Below, piece by piece: positions 1 to 7,813 of a stretch of DNA of 11,656 bases (positions are counted from its first letter, which is position 1; every line of letters starts with the position of its first letter). The stretch is from Cyclobacteriaceae bacterium (lineage in GTDB: Bacteria > Bacteroidota > Bacteroidia > Cytophagales > Cyclobacteriaceae), in assembly GCA_025358195.1 (NCBI GenBank), contig JANYKP010000150.1, positions 1-11,656 of the forward strand, read 5' to 3'. A program made the position numbers and the translations under genes. The notes beneath the pieces were generated by a model. The model saw only the letters and a program-made list of their open reading frames with translations, ran no database searches and was not told the origin of the DNA.

Positions 1-1
1 G

Positions 2-2335
2 CTGGAGTCGTTGATTCAAATTGCCAACGAAAAAATGGCGGAGGCTATAAAAAAGATTTCTGTTCAAGAGGGGCATGACCCTCGTGAGTTTACCCTGCTG
101 AGTTTTGGAGGAGCCGGTGGTCAGCACGCCTGCGCCCTGGCGGAAATCCTGGACATAAAGCAGGTGCTCGCACCCTACGATGCGGGATTGCTCAGTGCCC
201 ATGGTATTGGTCATGCGGCCGTCGAAAGGTTTGAGGAAAAATTAGTACTCCAACCATGGAAGACTTTTTCGCTGGATTTTCAAAAAACGCTCGGGGATCT
301 TTTCTCCAAAGCGAAGGCAACGCTTATGTCAGAAAATTTTTCAGCACATGAAATTACATGGAAGAAGAGCCTGGTCTTTCTTCGTTTTGAAGGGCAGGAT
401 AGTTCCCTGGAAATTGACTACCGTTCGGAAGATAATGTTATGGCGTCCTTCCGGAAAAAATATGAGTCCATCTTTGGCCATTGGATCGATCGCGAAGTGG
501 AAGTTGAATCGGTAAGAGTCATTGCTTCGGTAGAACCCAGCCTGGAGAGATTTACAAACGAAAAAATAAAAAGTTATCAACCGAAATTTGAAAAAACGTT
601 ATGGATACAATCGGGTGGAAAAAGAAAGAAAGGCAAAATCTATCGTTGGGAGAAATTAACACCCGGCGCTACGATTGCCGGGCCCGCTTTGGTCATTAGT
701 GGAAACTCGACCACCTTCCTTGAAGAACACTGGCAGTGGTCGTTGGATGCGGTGAACAATGCACTGCTCGTTCAAAAGAAAAAGTCATCAACCACGGCAT
801 CCCACTCACGTGAAGCGCAGCTGGAACTATTTACTAATCGTTTTACAGCCTTAGCCCAGGAAATGGGTGCACTGCTACAGCGAACTTCCTTTTCGGTCAA
901 CGTAAAGGAGCGTTTGGATTTTTCCTGTGCCGTGCTTGATGCGCAGGGTTATCTTGTAGTAAACGCACCGCACATTCCGGTACATCTGGGCAGTATGGGT
1001 GTATGTGTGCGGGAGGTAAGCAAAGCGATCACCATGAAAGAAGGCGATGTCATTGTAACTAACCACCCCGCCTTTGGTGGCTCACACTTACCTGATGTCA
1101 CGCTGATCAAACCAGTTTTTTACAAAAAGAGATTAATTGGTTATGTAGCCAACCGGGCTCATCATGCCGAGATCGGCGGAATGAAGCCCGGATCCATGCC
1201 TGCCAATGCCACACGACTGGAAGAAGAAGGCGTGATTATTTCTCCAACCTGGCTGGTGAAACGTGGGCAGCAACAATGGGAACATGTCAGGAGAATTTTA
1301 TCCACTGCACGATATCCCACACGGGCCATTGAAGAAAACCTGGCTGACCTCAATGGTGCCCTCGCCGCCGTCAACCTCGGAGAAAAAGGTCTACAAGAGC
1401 TTTGCCGAGTGTATGATGTGAAAGAAGTCGTTCATCACATGATTGCGTTGCGAAAGCACGCGGCTTCTATGTTGAAAGAAAAAATAAAATCATTAAGGAA
1501 AAGTTCTTTCAATGGCGTTGAACGATTGGATGACGGTTCGGTGCTACGAGTAAAAATTACAAAGAAGCGCGACCGCCTTAAAATTGATTTCACGGGGTCC
1601 GCCAAGGTGCATCCCGGAAACTTAAACGCCACCAAGGCGATTGTTCAGAGCGTGGTGCTATATGCACTTCGATTATTAGTCAACCACCCTTTACCAATGA
1701 ATGAGGGTTTGATGGAACCGGTTGACGTTGTCTTACCGATTGGATTACTGAATCCGGATTTTTCAAAAGGCAATCTCCCTGCAGTGGTCGGAGGTAATAC
1801 AGAAGTCAGTCAACGTTTAACGGACACGCTGTTAAAAGCGTTTGGCCTGGCAGCATGCAGTCAGGGCACTATGAATAATTTTCTGTTTGGCAATGATCAT
1901 TTCGGCTACTACGAAACCATCTGTGGCGGCACTGGTGCCGCCAGAGGTTTTCACGGAACCGATGCTGTGCACCAACATATGACTAATACACGCATTACCG
2001 ACCCTGAATTACTTGAGTTGCGCTACCCGGTCCGGCTCGAGCGGTTTGAAATACGAAAAGGTTCCGGCGGAAAAGGAAAATGGAAAGGTGGCGAGGGTAT
2101 TGAGCGGGAGATATTTTTCAAGGAAAAGCTGGAGATCAATCTACTCACCCAACACCGGAAAGAAAAACCCTATGGTTTGAATGGTGGTGGTCAAGGGAAA
2201 ACGGGAGAACAAATTCTCATTCGGCGGGACGGCAAAAAAGAAAAGTTAAAAGGGATGGACAGCACTGTTGTGAATCCGGGAGATAGGCTGGTAATAAAAA
2301 CTCCGGGTGGCGGAGGGTGGGATGGAAAGGTTTAA
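2..2335 (+). CDS. Hydantoinase/5-oxoprolinase, fused HyuA-HyuB type, 5' end outside window
   Basis: Cytoplasmic ATP-dependent amidohydrolase of the hydantoinase/oxoprolinase family. Known members open 5-oxoproline or hydantoin rings using ATP; the substrate here cannot be told from sequence. The frame is already open at base 2 (L-E-S-L-I-Q-I-A), so the TTG at 11 is internal and the true start lies to the left. About 255 residues of the HyuA end come first, with the family motif SFGGAGGQHACALAE (residues 31-45 counted from base 11). A short linker (about 256-265) leads into a complete HyuB-like half to residue 774. HyuB-like signatures are FSVNVKERLDFS near 294, TNHPAFGGSHLPDV near 350, NRAHHAEIGG, the GGTGAARGFHG stretch, and the Gly-rich C-terminus PGGGGWDG. 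Single-chain bacterial oxoprolinases are about 1,200-1,300 aa, so roughly 450-500 residues are missing. Family assignment is firm; substrate is open. Confidence 0.93.
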   Translation: MESLIQIANEKMAEAIKKISVQEGHDPREFTLLSFGGAGGQHACALAEILDIKQVLAPYDAGLLSAHGIGHAAVERFEEKLVLQPWKTFSLDFQKTLGDLFSKAKATLMSENFSAHEITWKKSLVFLRFEGQDSSLEIDYRSEDNVMASFRKKYESIFGHWIDREVEVESVRVIASVEPSLERFTNEKIKSYQPKFEKTLWIQSGGKRKKGKIYRWEKLTPGATIAGPALVISGNSTTFLEEHWQWSLDAVNNALLVQKKKSSTTASHSREAQLELFTNRFTALAQEMGALLQRTSFSVNVKERLDFSCAVLDAQGYLVVNAPHIPVHLGSMGVCVREVSKAITMKEGDVIVTNHPAFGGSHLPDVTLIKPVFYKKRLIGYVANRAHHAEIGGMKPGSMPANATRLEEEGVIISPTWLVKRGQQQWEHVRRILSTARYPTRAIEENLADLNGALAAVNLGEKGLQELCRVYDVKEVVHHMIALRKHAASMLKEKIKSLRKSSFNGVERLDDGSVLRVKITKKRDRLKIDFTGSAKVHPGNLNATKAIVQSVVLYALRLLVNHPLPMNEGLMEPVDVVLPIGLLNPDFSKGNLPAVVGGNTEVSQRLTDTLLKAFGLAACSQGTMNNFLFGNDHFGYYETICGGTGAARGFHGTDAVHQHMTNTRITDPELLELRYPVRLERFEIRKGSGGKGKWKGGEGIEREIFFKEKLEINLLTQHRKEKPYGLNGGGQGKTGEQILIRRDGKKEKLKGMDSTVVNPGDRLVIKTPGGGGWDGKV

Positions 2336-2344
2336 TTGGAGAGT

Positions 2345-2369
2345 CTTACCCGTGTTTTGAAACAGTAAG
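2345..2369 (+). terminator. Possible weak stem-loop after the hydantoinase gene
   Basis: Ten bases after the stop codon, CTTAC (2345-2349) can pair with GTAAG (2365-2369), and TGTT (2353-2356) with AACA (2361-2364), around a TTGA loop; CCG is left as a bulge. No T-run follows, so this is not a standard intrinsic terminator. It may only be a transcript 3' end structure, or chance. Confidence 0.25.
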
Positions 2370-2395
2370 CTGGTACAAAAGGTAATCGGTGATCG

Positions 2396-2461
2396 GAAAA
2401 TGCGCCGTGCCCTTCGTGCTTTCGTCGTGGACTTCGTGACCTGCATTATAGCCAGGATGGT
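2396..2461 (+). repeat. Dispersed 66-bp repeat, copy A
   Basis: This stretch aligns without gaps to 8572-8637 with 58 of 66 bases identical. It includes a perfect 25-base core at 2432-2456, identical to 8608-8632 and ending in CATTATAGCCAGG. Both copies lie in non-coding DNA on the same strand. The CTTCGTG/TTCGTGG wording resembles the short intergenic repeats common in environmental bacterial genomes. No coding role is seen, and the rest of the 2336-2539 intergenic stretch shows nothing else clear. Confidence 0.85.
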
Positions 2462-2539
2462 AACGCAAATCTCCTTTTGCAGGTATGAAGAGATTTATTC
2501 TATCTTCACAATGAGTCTTTGATCTAAACCAAGAAAATC

Positions 2540-3175
2540 ATGGCAAAAAAAGTATTACCCACAAGAGTAAACGTATTGTTTCATCCTGATGGAAAGGTCA
2601 AACCGGTTACGCTGGAAATGGAGACAGGACCAGAGCTTCCTATTAACGATCCAGGAATGATTTGCGAATGCAGTTATGAGGGTATAAAATTCTGCCATTT
2701 TGAAAATACCCTCAAAGACGATGTAACCTTGATGGCTGTTCCTATGATCCTGCCGGGTTTTTTCCACGGTATTGGACCGGACATTCGCAGGTTGTTTTTA
2801 TTACGCACCGGCGTAACTGAGAGTGGTCGCAAAAAGAATAAGATAACAGATTTTTTTTTGGATAAGTTGGCTGCCGGCCCGCATGGATGTCCTACTCCGA
2901 TTTTGATGAATCAGAGTCACTACACCGACCGCAATGGAAAAAAATATTCGTATAATTTTTTCACCTTTAACCACATGCGTTTTTACCCGTTCTTGATGCG
3001 CGAGTTTGTTGTGGGCTATTATGTATGCGATGAAAATGCCAAGCACCTTCATTGGCCGAAATTCAATCCGGGTCATGTAGGAATAGCATTGGATTATCCA
3101 TTGGCATATGATCCTACATTGGGCCTGTTTGTAACACGCGGGGCACACTATGTTGTTTCCTCCAAAAAACCTTAA
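2540..3175 (+). CDS. Hypothetical protein, 211 aa, family not recognised
   Basis: I do not recognise this protein. It opens with an ATG (MAKKVLPTRVNVLFHPDG), has no signal peptide or membrane segment, and reads as a compact soluble cytoplasmic protein of about 24 kDa, rich in aromatic and Pro/Gly residues. Visible features are a Cys cluster (Cys42, Cys44, Cys52), Cys117 in the stretch AGPHGCPTP, an aromatic segment around 137-161 (YNFFTFNHMRFYPF), and a His-rich stretch HLHWPKFNPGH near 169-179. The Cys and His residues could bind metal, but no known motif is complete. There is no strong Shine-Dalgarno sequence, as usual in Bacteroidota. It lies 204 bp after the hydantoinase gene and converges on the CHAT gene, the two overlapping by four bases. 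Codon use and the clean long frame support a real gene. Confidence 0.8.
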   Translation: MAKKVLPTRVNVLFHPDGKVKPVTLEMETGPELPINDPGMICECSYEGIKFCHFENTLKDDVTLMAVPMILPGFFHGIGPDIRRLFLLRTGVTESGRKKNKITDFFLDKLAAGPHGCPTPILMNQSHYTDRNGKKYSYNFFTFNHMRFYPFLMREFVVGYYVCDENAKHLHWPKFNPGHVGIALDYPLAYDPTLGLFVTRGAHYVVSSKKP

Positions 3176-5967
3176 CGCGAGCCCCGTTGGTTTTCAATGC
3201 AAAGGAAGGCCGCCCAGAAATAGGGATGTGCCGTGTATTCATCGGCGTTGTTTAGGTAGTCTGATTTTGAACGCGATAAACTTCCAGACATATCCTGGGG
3301 GGACTTTTGAAGTTGCCGATAAAAAAATTCAATGACCTGGGAACCCAGGCGATCGGGCATTTGCCAGGCGGAAGAGATGATCGTAGTGGCCCCCATTTGT
3401 GAAAAAGCCCGCTCGAGGTTGAACGTCCCCTCCCCCATGACGTGACTGCCTGAGGAAGACTCACAACTGGCTAACACTACCGTATGGGCTTTCAGCTTCA
3501 TTGGAATAAGTTCGTATGCGTACAAAAAGACGGACTCATGGTCAGCCGTTTTGAACTCAATCTTATTGTTGTTCCGGTCAGCAACGCTGGAGGATGCATG
3601 CATCGCTACATGAATCAGGTTGTAAGGCCCTTGCAAATCGTGAAGGAATTGGGACTTCGTGGCGCGGTCGCCTATACGAAAGGTGAACGAACTTTTCGGA
3701 AAAGCCGTGGACAAGGAATAAAGGTCGTTCGCGGAGCCGGGTAGCGGAGTGGCTGTTTTATTGCTACTTTTTTCCAAATGGGCGTAACCAAGAATTTTAT
3801 TTATCCCCGAATCCTGTTTTGAAGGGGCAGGCAGGGAATAAATTTTGAGGCTATGCGCATAGCGGAGGTGGAAACCCTGAATGAGGTAAGGAAATGTTTT
3901 AAATGAACCGGCCGTATCCGTTACTAATATTTCAAAAGGGAATTGACTTAGAAACCCTTCCGGAATAATAAGAACGTCGTGTTTGGGGTTCTTTACGGAT
4001 TTAAAAAGTTTTGAATAAATCATGTTTGACAAGTGCGCAAAGGAAGCGGCTTCGTTTTTTTTCAACGTGGGGGGCTCACTTACCAAACGTTTCAAAGCAT
4101 TAAATTTTTTTCTGAAAACACTATCCAACGGCACATATTCGAACTGGGGAGTATTTCCATAGGTTAAGAAGTAAATCGCATTGTCTGCAACGTGGTACTG
4201 TATGAAGGTTTGGCCTTTTTTTTCTGATAAAGATTGACAAAAATCAAAAGAAGGTATGGTCATTTGAAATTTCGACTGGTAATACGATGGATACTTTTCT
4301 TCCATGAGGGTGTAATAGCGATCCATTTCGGCTAATGTGCTGGTCATTTTTTCCGAACCTGGCTGCTGTTTTAATGCCGTCATTTTGCTCTTAAGTTCCA
4401 TTTCACGGTCGAGAAATTCTTCCGGAACATCAGGGAAATATTCTTTTTTCCTGGACAATAAATCCCGGTAAATGATCAGGGATTTACTTTTTTCCATAAA
4501 CTGATGGGCCTGATGAATGTAGGAGGTGTCTTTCGTATGCCGGTAAAGAAGATAAGAAGCCTCAATCCCACATGAATAGGCCCGGTGTCCGTAGGGTAAA
4601 TAATTAATAACAGCATCTTCCTCTTTAACGCGTACTTGTGCAAGGATCAACGAATCAATCAACGTGCAGATCTTAAGAGAGGCTGTAATTTGTTCAATGT
4701 TGTTGCTGGACAAAAAATAATCCCTGAAGACATCGGCCAATAAGCCATACAGGATAAAATTATTGGGCTGCATCAATAAGCGATGATCAAAGGCATTTTC
4801 TTCATTAATTACGATATGCCGGAGTGGAGTGGCATAGGCGAGTGCCTCATAACAGTAGCGTTTCGCACTTTCAAAATCCTTCAACAGCCTGTACTGCTTT
4901 GTTAAGAGGTAATAGGCCTCCCCGATCTGAACAATTTCATAGCGCTTCTGTTTTTTTAAAGTTCGCAAAGCTCTTTCATAATGCGGTATTGACTTTTTTG
5001 GCTGCCCGGTGATGTAATAGTAAAAGCCGTATAATCGATCGAGGTTTACTGTGGGGTCTCGTTTAGTTGAGTCGATAGAATTCAGCTTGTTGATCGTAAG
5101 CGAGAAGAGGGGCTGATTATTCTGAAGGATGGCTTTCAGAATTTTCTCCCGCAACAATTCAGATAAGGCTGCTTCCTTTCCCTTTCCTGAAAGTCTGCCC
5201 GCTGCTAATTCGTAGTATCGATTGGCCGAATCATACCGCGTTAATTTTCTGAACATCGTTCCTTTCAACGTCAGGAATCGCCCCTGCCATTCATCCGTGA
5301 GTGGGTAAGACAAGGCTTGATGGACATACGACAGTCCCAGCATGGTGTCGCGAAACATCAGGCTCAATTCAGCCAAATTAAATAAGATGGAAATCTTATA
5401 GTGAGTCAATACCTCATATTCTTCCGTGAACTGCAAAGCCTTCTTGAAATAAAGAATGGAGGAATCTACACGCGTTGCGTACGTGCGATGGTACAGTCCA
5501 AGTTGGTTCAACGTAATAAGGTAGTAGAGACTCTTTGACTGACCCAGTTTCTTAAATTCCCTTTCCGCTAGTAAAAGAATGGGCTGGGCATCGCCCCCTG
5601 CATTCATTAACTTTAATCCATCAGAAAGAGAATTCAATGGCCTTAATTTTTTTGTTAAGGTTGGAGTGCCCTGGACAACTCCCATGTCCAGGTCCAACAG
5701 TTGTTGACATATTCCATCGCACAGCAAGGCATATGTTCTTTCATCCTGGGTCAGGTTTTCACGTTGCCTGATTTGAGCGTATTCTTTTGAGGAATTTCGA
5801 TAGTCTCCACGCGCTAAAAATTCTTCCGCAGGCCGGAACGTATGATTTACTGAATCGCCGTCAACAATGGACGGTGGGTACAGGGAATGCAGATTATCCC
5901 TAGTTCGGGTGCAGCCATAAAGCAGGGTGCAAGCCAGGATAAGGATGACATACTTCACGCAGGCCAA
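3172..5967 (-). CDS. TPR-CHAT protease-like lipoprotein
   Basis: Predicted envelope lipoprotein carrying a caspase/separase-like cysteine protease domain. There is no in-frame ATG. The longest frame starts at TTG (5965-5967), but GTG at 5956-5958 gives a cleaner lipoprotein signal, MKYVILILACTLLYGC, and is the more likely start (928 aa). In long-frame numbering, the lipobox LYGC puts the lipidated Cys at 19. Residues about 45-500 are helical and TPR-like, with blocks such as ILYFKKALQF, GLSYVHQALSY and SIPHYERALRTLK. Residues 500-560 look coiled-coil. The CHAT domain spans about 585-925: core strand DVLIIPEGFLSQFPFEIL, His in LIHVAMHA (His790, with His786 nearby), Cys835 in VVLASCES, then GEGTFNLERAFSQMGA and HPYFWAAF. 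Both catalytic residues are present, so activity is plausible. It is the third gene of the sigma operon. The substrate is unknown. Confidence 0.9.
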   Translation of the reverse strand: MACVKYVILILACTLLYGCTRTRDNLHSLYPPSIVDGDSVNHTFRPAEEFLARGDYRNSSKEYAQIRQRENLTQDERTYALLCDGICQQLLDLDMGVVQGTPTLTKKLRPLNSLSDGLKLMNAGGDAQPILLLAEREFKKLGQSKSLYYLITLNQLGLYHRTYATRVDSSILYFKKALQFTEEYEVLTHYKISILFNLAELSLMFRDTMLGLSYVHQALSYPLTDEWQGRFLTLKGTMFRKLTRYDSANRYYELAAGRLSGKGKEAALSELLREKILKAILQNNQPLFSLTINKLNSIDSTKRDPTVNLDRLYGFYYYITGQPKKSIPHYERALRTLKKQKRYEIVQIGEAYYLLTKQYRLLKDFESAKRYCYEALAYATPLRHIVINEENAFDHRLLMQPNNFILYGLLADVFRDYFLSSNNIEQITASLKICTLIDSLILAQVRVKEEDAVINYLPYGHRAYSCGIEASYLLYRHTKDTSYIHQAHQFMEKSKSLIIYRDLLSRKKEYFPDVPEEFLDREMELKSKMTALKQQPGSEKMTSTLAEMDRYYTLMEEKYPSYYQSKFQMTIPSFDFCQSLSEKKGQTFIQYHVADNAIYFLTYGNTPQFEYVPLDSVFRKKFNALKRLVSEPPTLKKNEAASFAHLSNMIYSKLFKSVKNPKHDVLIIPEGFLSQFPFEILVTDTAGSFKTFPYLIQGFHLRYAHSLKIYSLPAPSKQDSGINKILGYAHLEKSSNKTATPLPGSANDLYSLSTAFPKSSFTFRIGDRATKSQFLHDLQGPYNLIHVAMHASSSVADRNNNKIEFKTADHESVFLYAYELIPMKLKAHTVVLASCESSSGSHVMGEGTFNLERAFSQMGATTIISSAWQMPDRLGSQVIEFFYRQLQKSPQDMSGSLSRSKSDYLNNADEYTAHPYFWAAFLCIENQRGSR

Positions 5968-6017
5968 TTTACAATTAAACCCGGATTAAGCTTCCTGTTT
6001 TGGCGTGCGCCAGCCGG

Positions 6018-6110
6018 TCACGCAAAGTCGCAATGCTCGCAAAGGAATACAAGCTTCACAAGACTCCGACCGAAATCCTGACGGTTTTGCGCCTTGGCGT
6101 CTTGGCGTGA
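6018..6110. repeat. Imperfect inverted repeat between regulator and CHAT genes
   Basis: The left arm (6018-6044, starting TCACGCAAAGTCGCAA) and the reverse complement of the right arm (6085-6110, starting TCACGCCAAGACGCCAA) match at about 20 of 26 aligned bases, separated by about 40 bases. The element fills most of the 150-bp gap and ends 8 bases from the regulator's stop codon. It resembles the CGCAAAG-type intergenic palindromes of environmental genomes. In the transcript it could form a long hairpin that weakens read-through into the CHAT gene or protects a transcript end; that part is inference. Confidence 0.75.
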
Positions 6111-6117
6111 GATAAAT

Positions 6118-6852
6118 TCAAAGTTGTTTCAACATACTTTCCGCCTTAAGACTGTAAGAGTTCTTCTGATGCATTACTTTTTCTAAAGCCTCTTTCGCTG
6201 CGATCACTTCTCCTTGCTTCAAATAAGCCAATGAAAGATACCATTGCGCCTGTGCTGCAAATGATTCTTCCGATTTCATACACTGGATAAAATTGGTAAT
6301 GGCTAAATTGGTTTCGCCCAATGCGAGATAACATTGACCCGTATAAAAGTACACAGCCGCATCTTTTTCCGGAAGGCCGGAAAAGAGTTTGGCTGCTTTT
6401 TCATACTCCCCCAAATCATACGTTTGGTAAGCAAGGTTCAAACGGGATGAATCCCCTTGTGTCCCCCGTACGGTCGGCCTCACCACATTGGGATAAGGCT
6501 GATAATATGCATTGTACAATGCCATCGTTTGGGGCACCGGTTCTGACTCCCAGAAAAACAAACTCAAGACCAACATGACGGATGCCGCAATGCCTACGGC
6601 CACCCAGGTCCTCCAGGGAATCACTCTTGTCGCAGCTTTCGATTGATGTGTTTGTCCCCATTGATCGATCGCCTGCTTCAATTCGTTTCGACCCACTGCG
6701 TCAATACCGGCCAGTAATACCCTCGTGTCATTCAGCAGTTGCTGAAAGGCCGGATCCTTTTGGGCACGCGCATCCACTTCCGCACGGGTGCTTTCATCCA
6801 GCATGTTCTGGCAATATGCCTCTGCCAGCCGTATATCATCCTCTTCACTCAT
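6118..6852 (-). CDS. Single-pass membrane TPR protein, probable anti-sigma factor
   Basis: 244-aa inner-membrane protein. Residues 1-80 form a charged cytoplasmic part (MSEEDDIRLAEAYCQNMLDE...). One transmembrane helix follows at about 83-101 (WVAVGIAASVMLVLSLFFW), then a periplasmic TPR-like array from about 137 to the C-terminus with units such as AYQTYDLGEYEKAAKLFSGL, YFYTGQCYLALGETNLAITNF and WYLSLAYLKQGEVIAAKEAL. This is the usual plan of Bacteroidota membrane regulators beside ECF sigma genes: a cytoplasmic end that can hold sigma and a periplasmic end that can sense. No HxxxCxxC zinc motif is seen, so it is not a ZAS-type anti-sigma factor. Its ATG overlaps the sigma stop in ATGAGTGA (6845-6852), which implies translational coupling. 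Sigma binding is inferred from position and layout. Confidence 0.85.
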   Translation of the reverse strand: MSEEDDIRLAEAYCQNMLDESTRAEVDARAQKDPAFQQLLNDTRVLLAGIDAVGRNELKQAIDQWGQTHQSKAATRVIPWRTWVAVGIAASVMLVLSLFFWESEPVPQTMALYNAYYQPYPNVVRPTVRGTQGDSSRLNLAYQTYDLGEYEKAAKLFSGLPEKDAAVYFYTGQCYLALGETNLAITNFIQCMKSEESFAAQAQWYLSLAYLKQGEVIAAKEALEKVMHQKNSYSLKAESMLKQL

Positions 6853-7387
6853 GCTCGCTCTTTACTTTAATCTCATTAAAAATTTTCCGAAGGCTCAGCA
6901 GACAACGGTATTTTTGACTTTTAGCCGTGTCTTCATTCTTATAGCCATAACGTTCGGCCAGTTGCTGCATGGTTTTTCTGTGGTAATAAAAATCAATCAG
7001 CAAGCTGCGGCACGGCTCCGGCAACAGACCCACACTTTTCTCTGCCAACTGCTCCAGGTGATACTCAAACCCGGAGTCCGTGTGATCCATGAAATCCTCT
7101 CCTTCCGTGCTTACGTGTTTCCCCTGGTATCGCTTCAGCTCCATGATTTTATTTTTCCCAATGGAAAAAAGGTACGTTTTCAAGGAGCTTGTTATTGTGA
7201 TAAGCTTTCCATGCACGACATTCTCGTAAAATATTACCACGGTTTGCTGAAAAATTTCACGCGCCTCCTCCTCGTTGCATCGATACTGGTGACGGGCCCA
7301 ATGGACGAACTCATCACGGTGGTCATGGTACACGGATTCAAGGGCCTGGTGTCCTTTTAACCGTACTTGTTCGATTACATTGTACAC
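6845..7387 (-). CDS. ECF-type RNA polymerase sigma factor
   Basis: 180-aa sigma-70 family protein of the extracytoplasmic-function kind. Region 2 lies at about 16-88: YHDHRDEFVHWARHQY, EEEAREIFQQTVVIFYENV, and LKTYLFSIGKNKIMELKR, the usual region 2.3/2.4 pattern. Region 4 lies at about 115-172: LLPEPCRSLLIDFYYHRKTM, then a helix-turn-helix (QQLAERYGYKNEDTAKSQKYRCLLSLRK). The short linker and lack of regions 1 and 3 fit ECF size. The start is GTG (7385-7387): an in-frame TAA lies 18 bases upstream and the next Met is residue 82, inside region 2, so GTG is the only sensible start. It is the first gene of the operon and probably directs transcription of the membrane TPR gene and the CHAT lipoprotein. 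A standard Bacteroidota TTTG/TANNTTTG promoter pair is not clear upstream. Confidence 0.93.
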   Translation of the reverse strand: MYNVIEQVRLKGHQALESVYHDHRDEFVHWARHQYRCNEEEAREIFQQTVVIFYENVVHGKLITITSSLKTYLFSIGKNKIMELKRYQGKHVSTEGEDFMDHTDSGFEYHLEQLAEKSVGLLPEPCRSLLIDFYYHRKTMQQLAERYGYKNEDTAKSQKYRCLLSLRKIFNEIKVKSEHE

Positions 7388-7459
7388 TTGATGAAATAAG
7401 TCGGTTTAGGTAAGCAGGTACGGCTAAAATAACGAATAATTCAATAAGTGCTGAGCTGT

Positions 7460-7789
7460 TCAAAGATTTACCACCTTCTTCCAGCCCTGGATGCTAATGG
7501 ACTGGTCGTACCATTCACTTTTGTTACCTCCATGCACTATAAATACCCAGACTGCCCCTGTTGTATTTCTGCCAAAAGCGAATGCCGTTAAACATATCGG
7601 TACCGGATTTTCTGGCCGCTTTTACCTCCACGGCTATCACTTCACTTTGCTTTTCCAAAATCAAATCTACTTGATTGCCTGCGCTGTCGCGGAAATAGTA
7701 CATGCCCCGGAGATGCCTTGATTGTAACGGTTCTTTCTTATTTCAGTAATGACCCAGTTTTCGAAAATGGGCCCGTACGACGGCTTGAG
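7460..7789 (-). pseudogene. C-terminal remnant of an AAA ATPase (DUF4143 family), frameshifted twice
   Basis: Reading the minus strand in three successive frames rebuilds a DUF4143 C-terminus. Piece one is GPIFENWVITEIRKNRYNQG (from about 7775 down), matching the family's FEN-V-EI-K stretch. After a shift near 7700-7718, within or beside a CCCCGG run, piece two reads LRGMYYFRDSAGNQVDLILE and VIAVEVKAARKSGTDMF, carrying the family's FRD...VDL and EVK nuclease-like signature. A further shift near 7530-7550 gives VFIVHGGNKSEWYDQ and ISIQGWKKVVNL, ending at TGA 7460-7462. Intact members are about 380-450 aa ATPases of unclear role, often accessory genes. The N-terminal ATPase (Walker) part is absent: the remnant starts only 25 bases from the toxin gene's stop. 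It is non-functional as written. Confidence 0.85.
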
Positions 7790-7813
7790 TTAATGCCAGA
7801 TTCATGCCTTGTA

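Noticed and set aside
2246..2446. Minus-strand frame sharing an MQVTK-TTK-RA-RIF peptide with another frame at 8467-8742
   Set aside because: The shared peptide is only the translation of the two copies of the 66-bp DNA repeat, not a protein family.
6788..7360. 190-codon plus-strand frame
   Set aside because: It is the antisense shadow of the sigma factor gene, whose sigma region 2 and 4 motifs are unmistakable on the minus strand.
7388..7459. TATTTTAG as a Bacteroidota -7 box for the sigma gene
   Set aside because: The nearest upstream TTTG is about 29 bases away, too far for the usual spacing, and the box has a mismatch.
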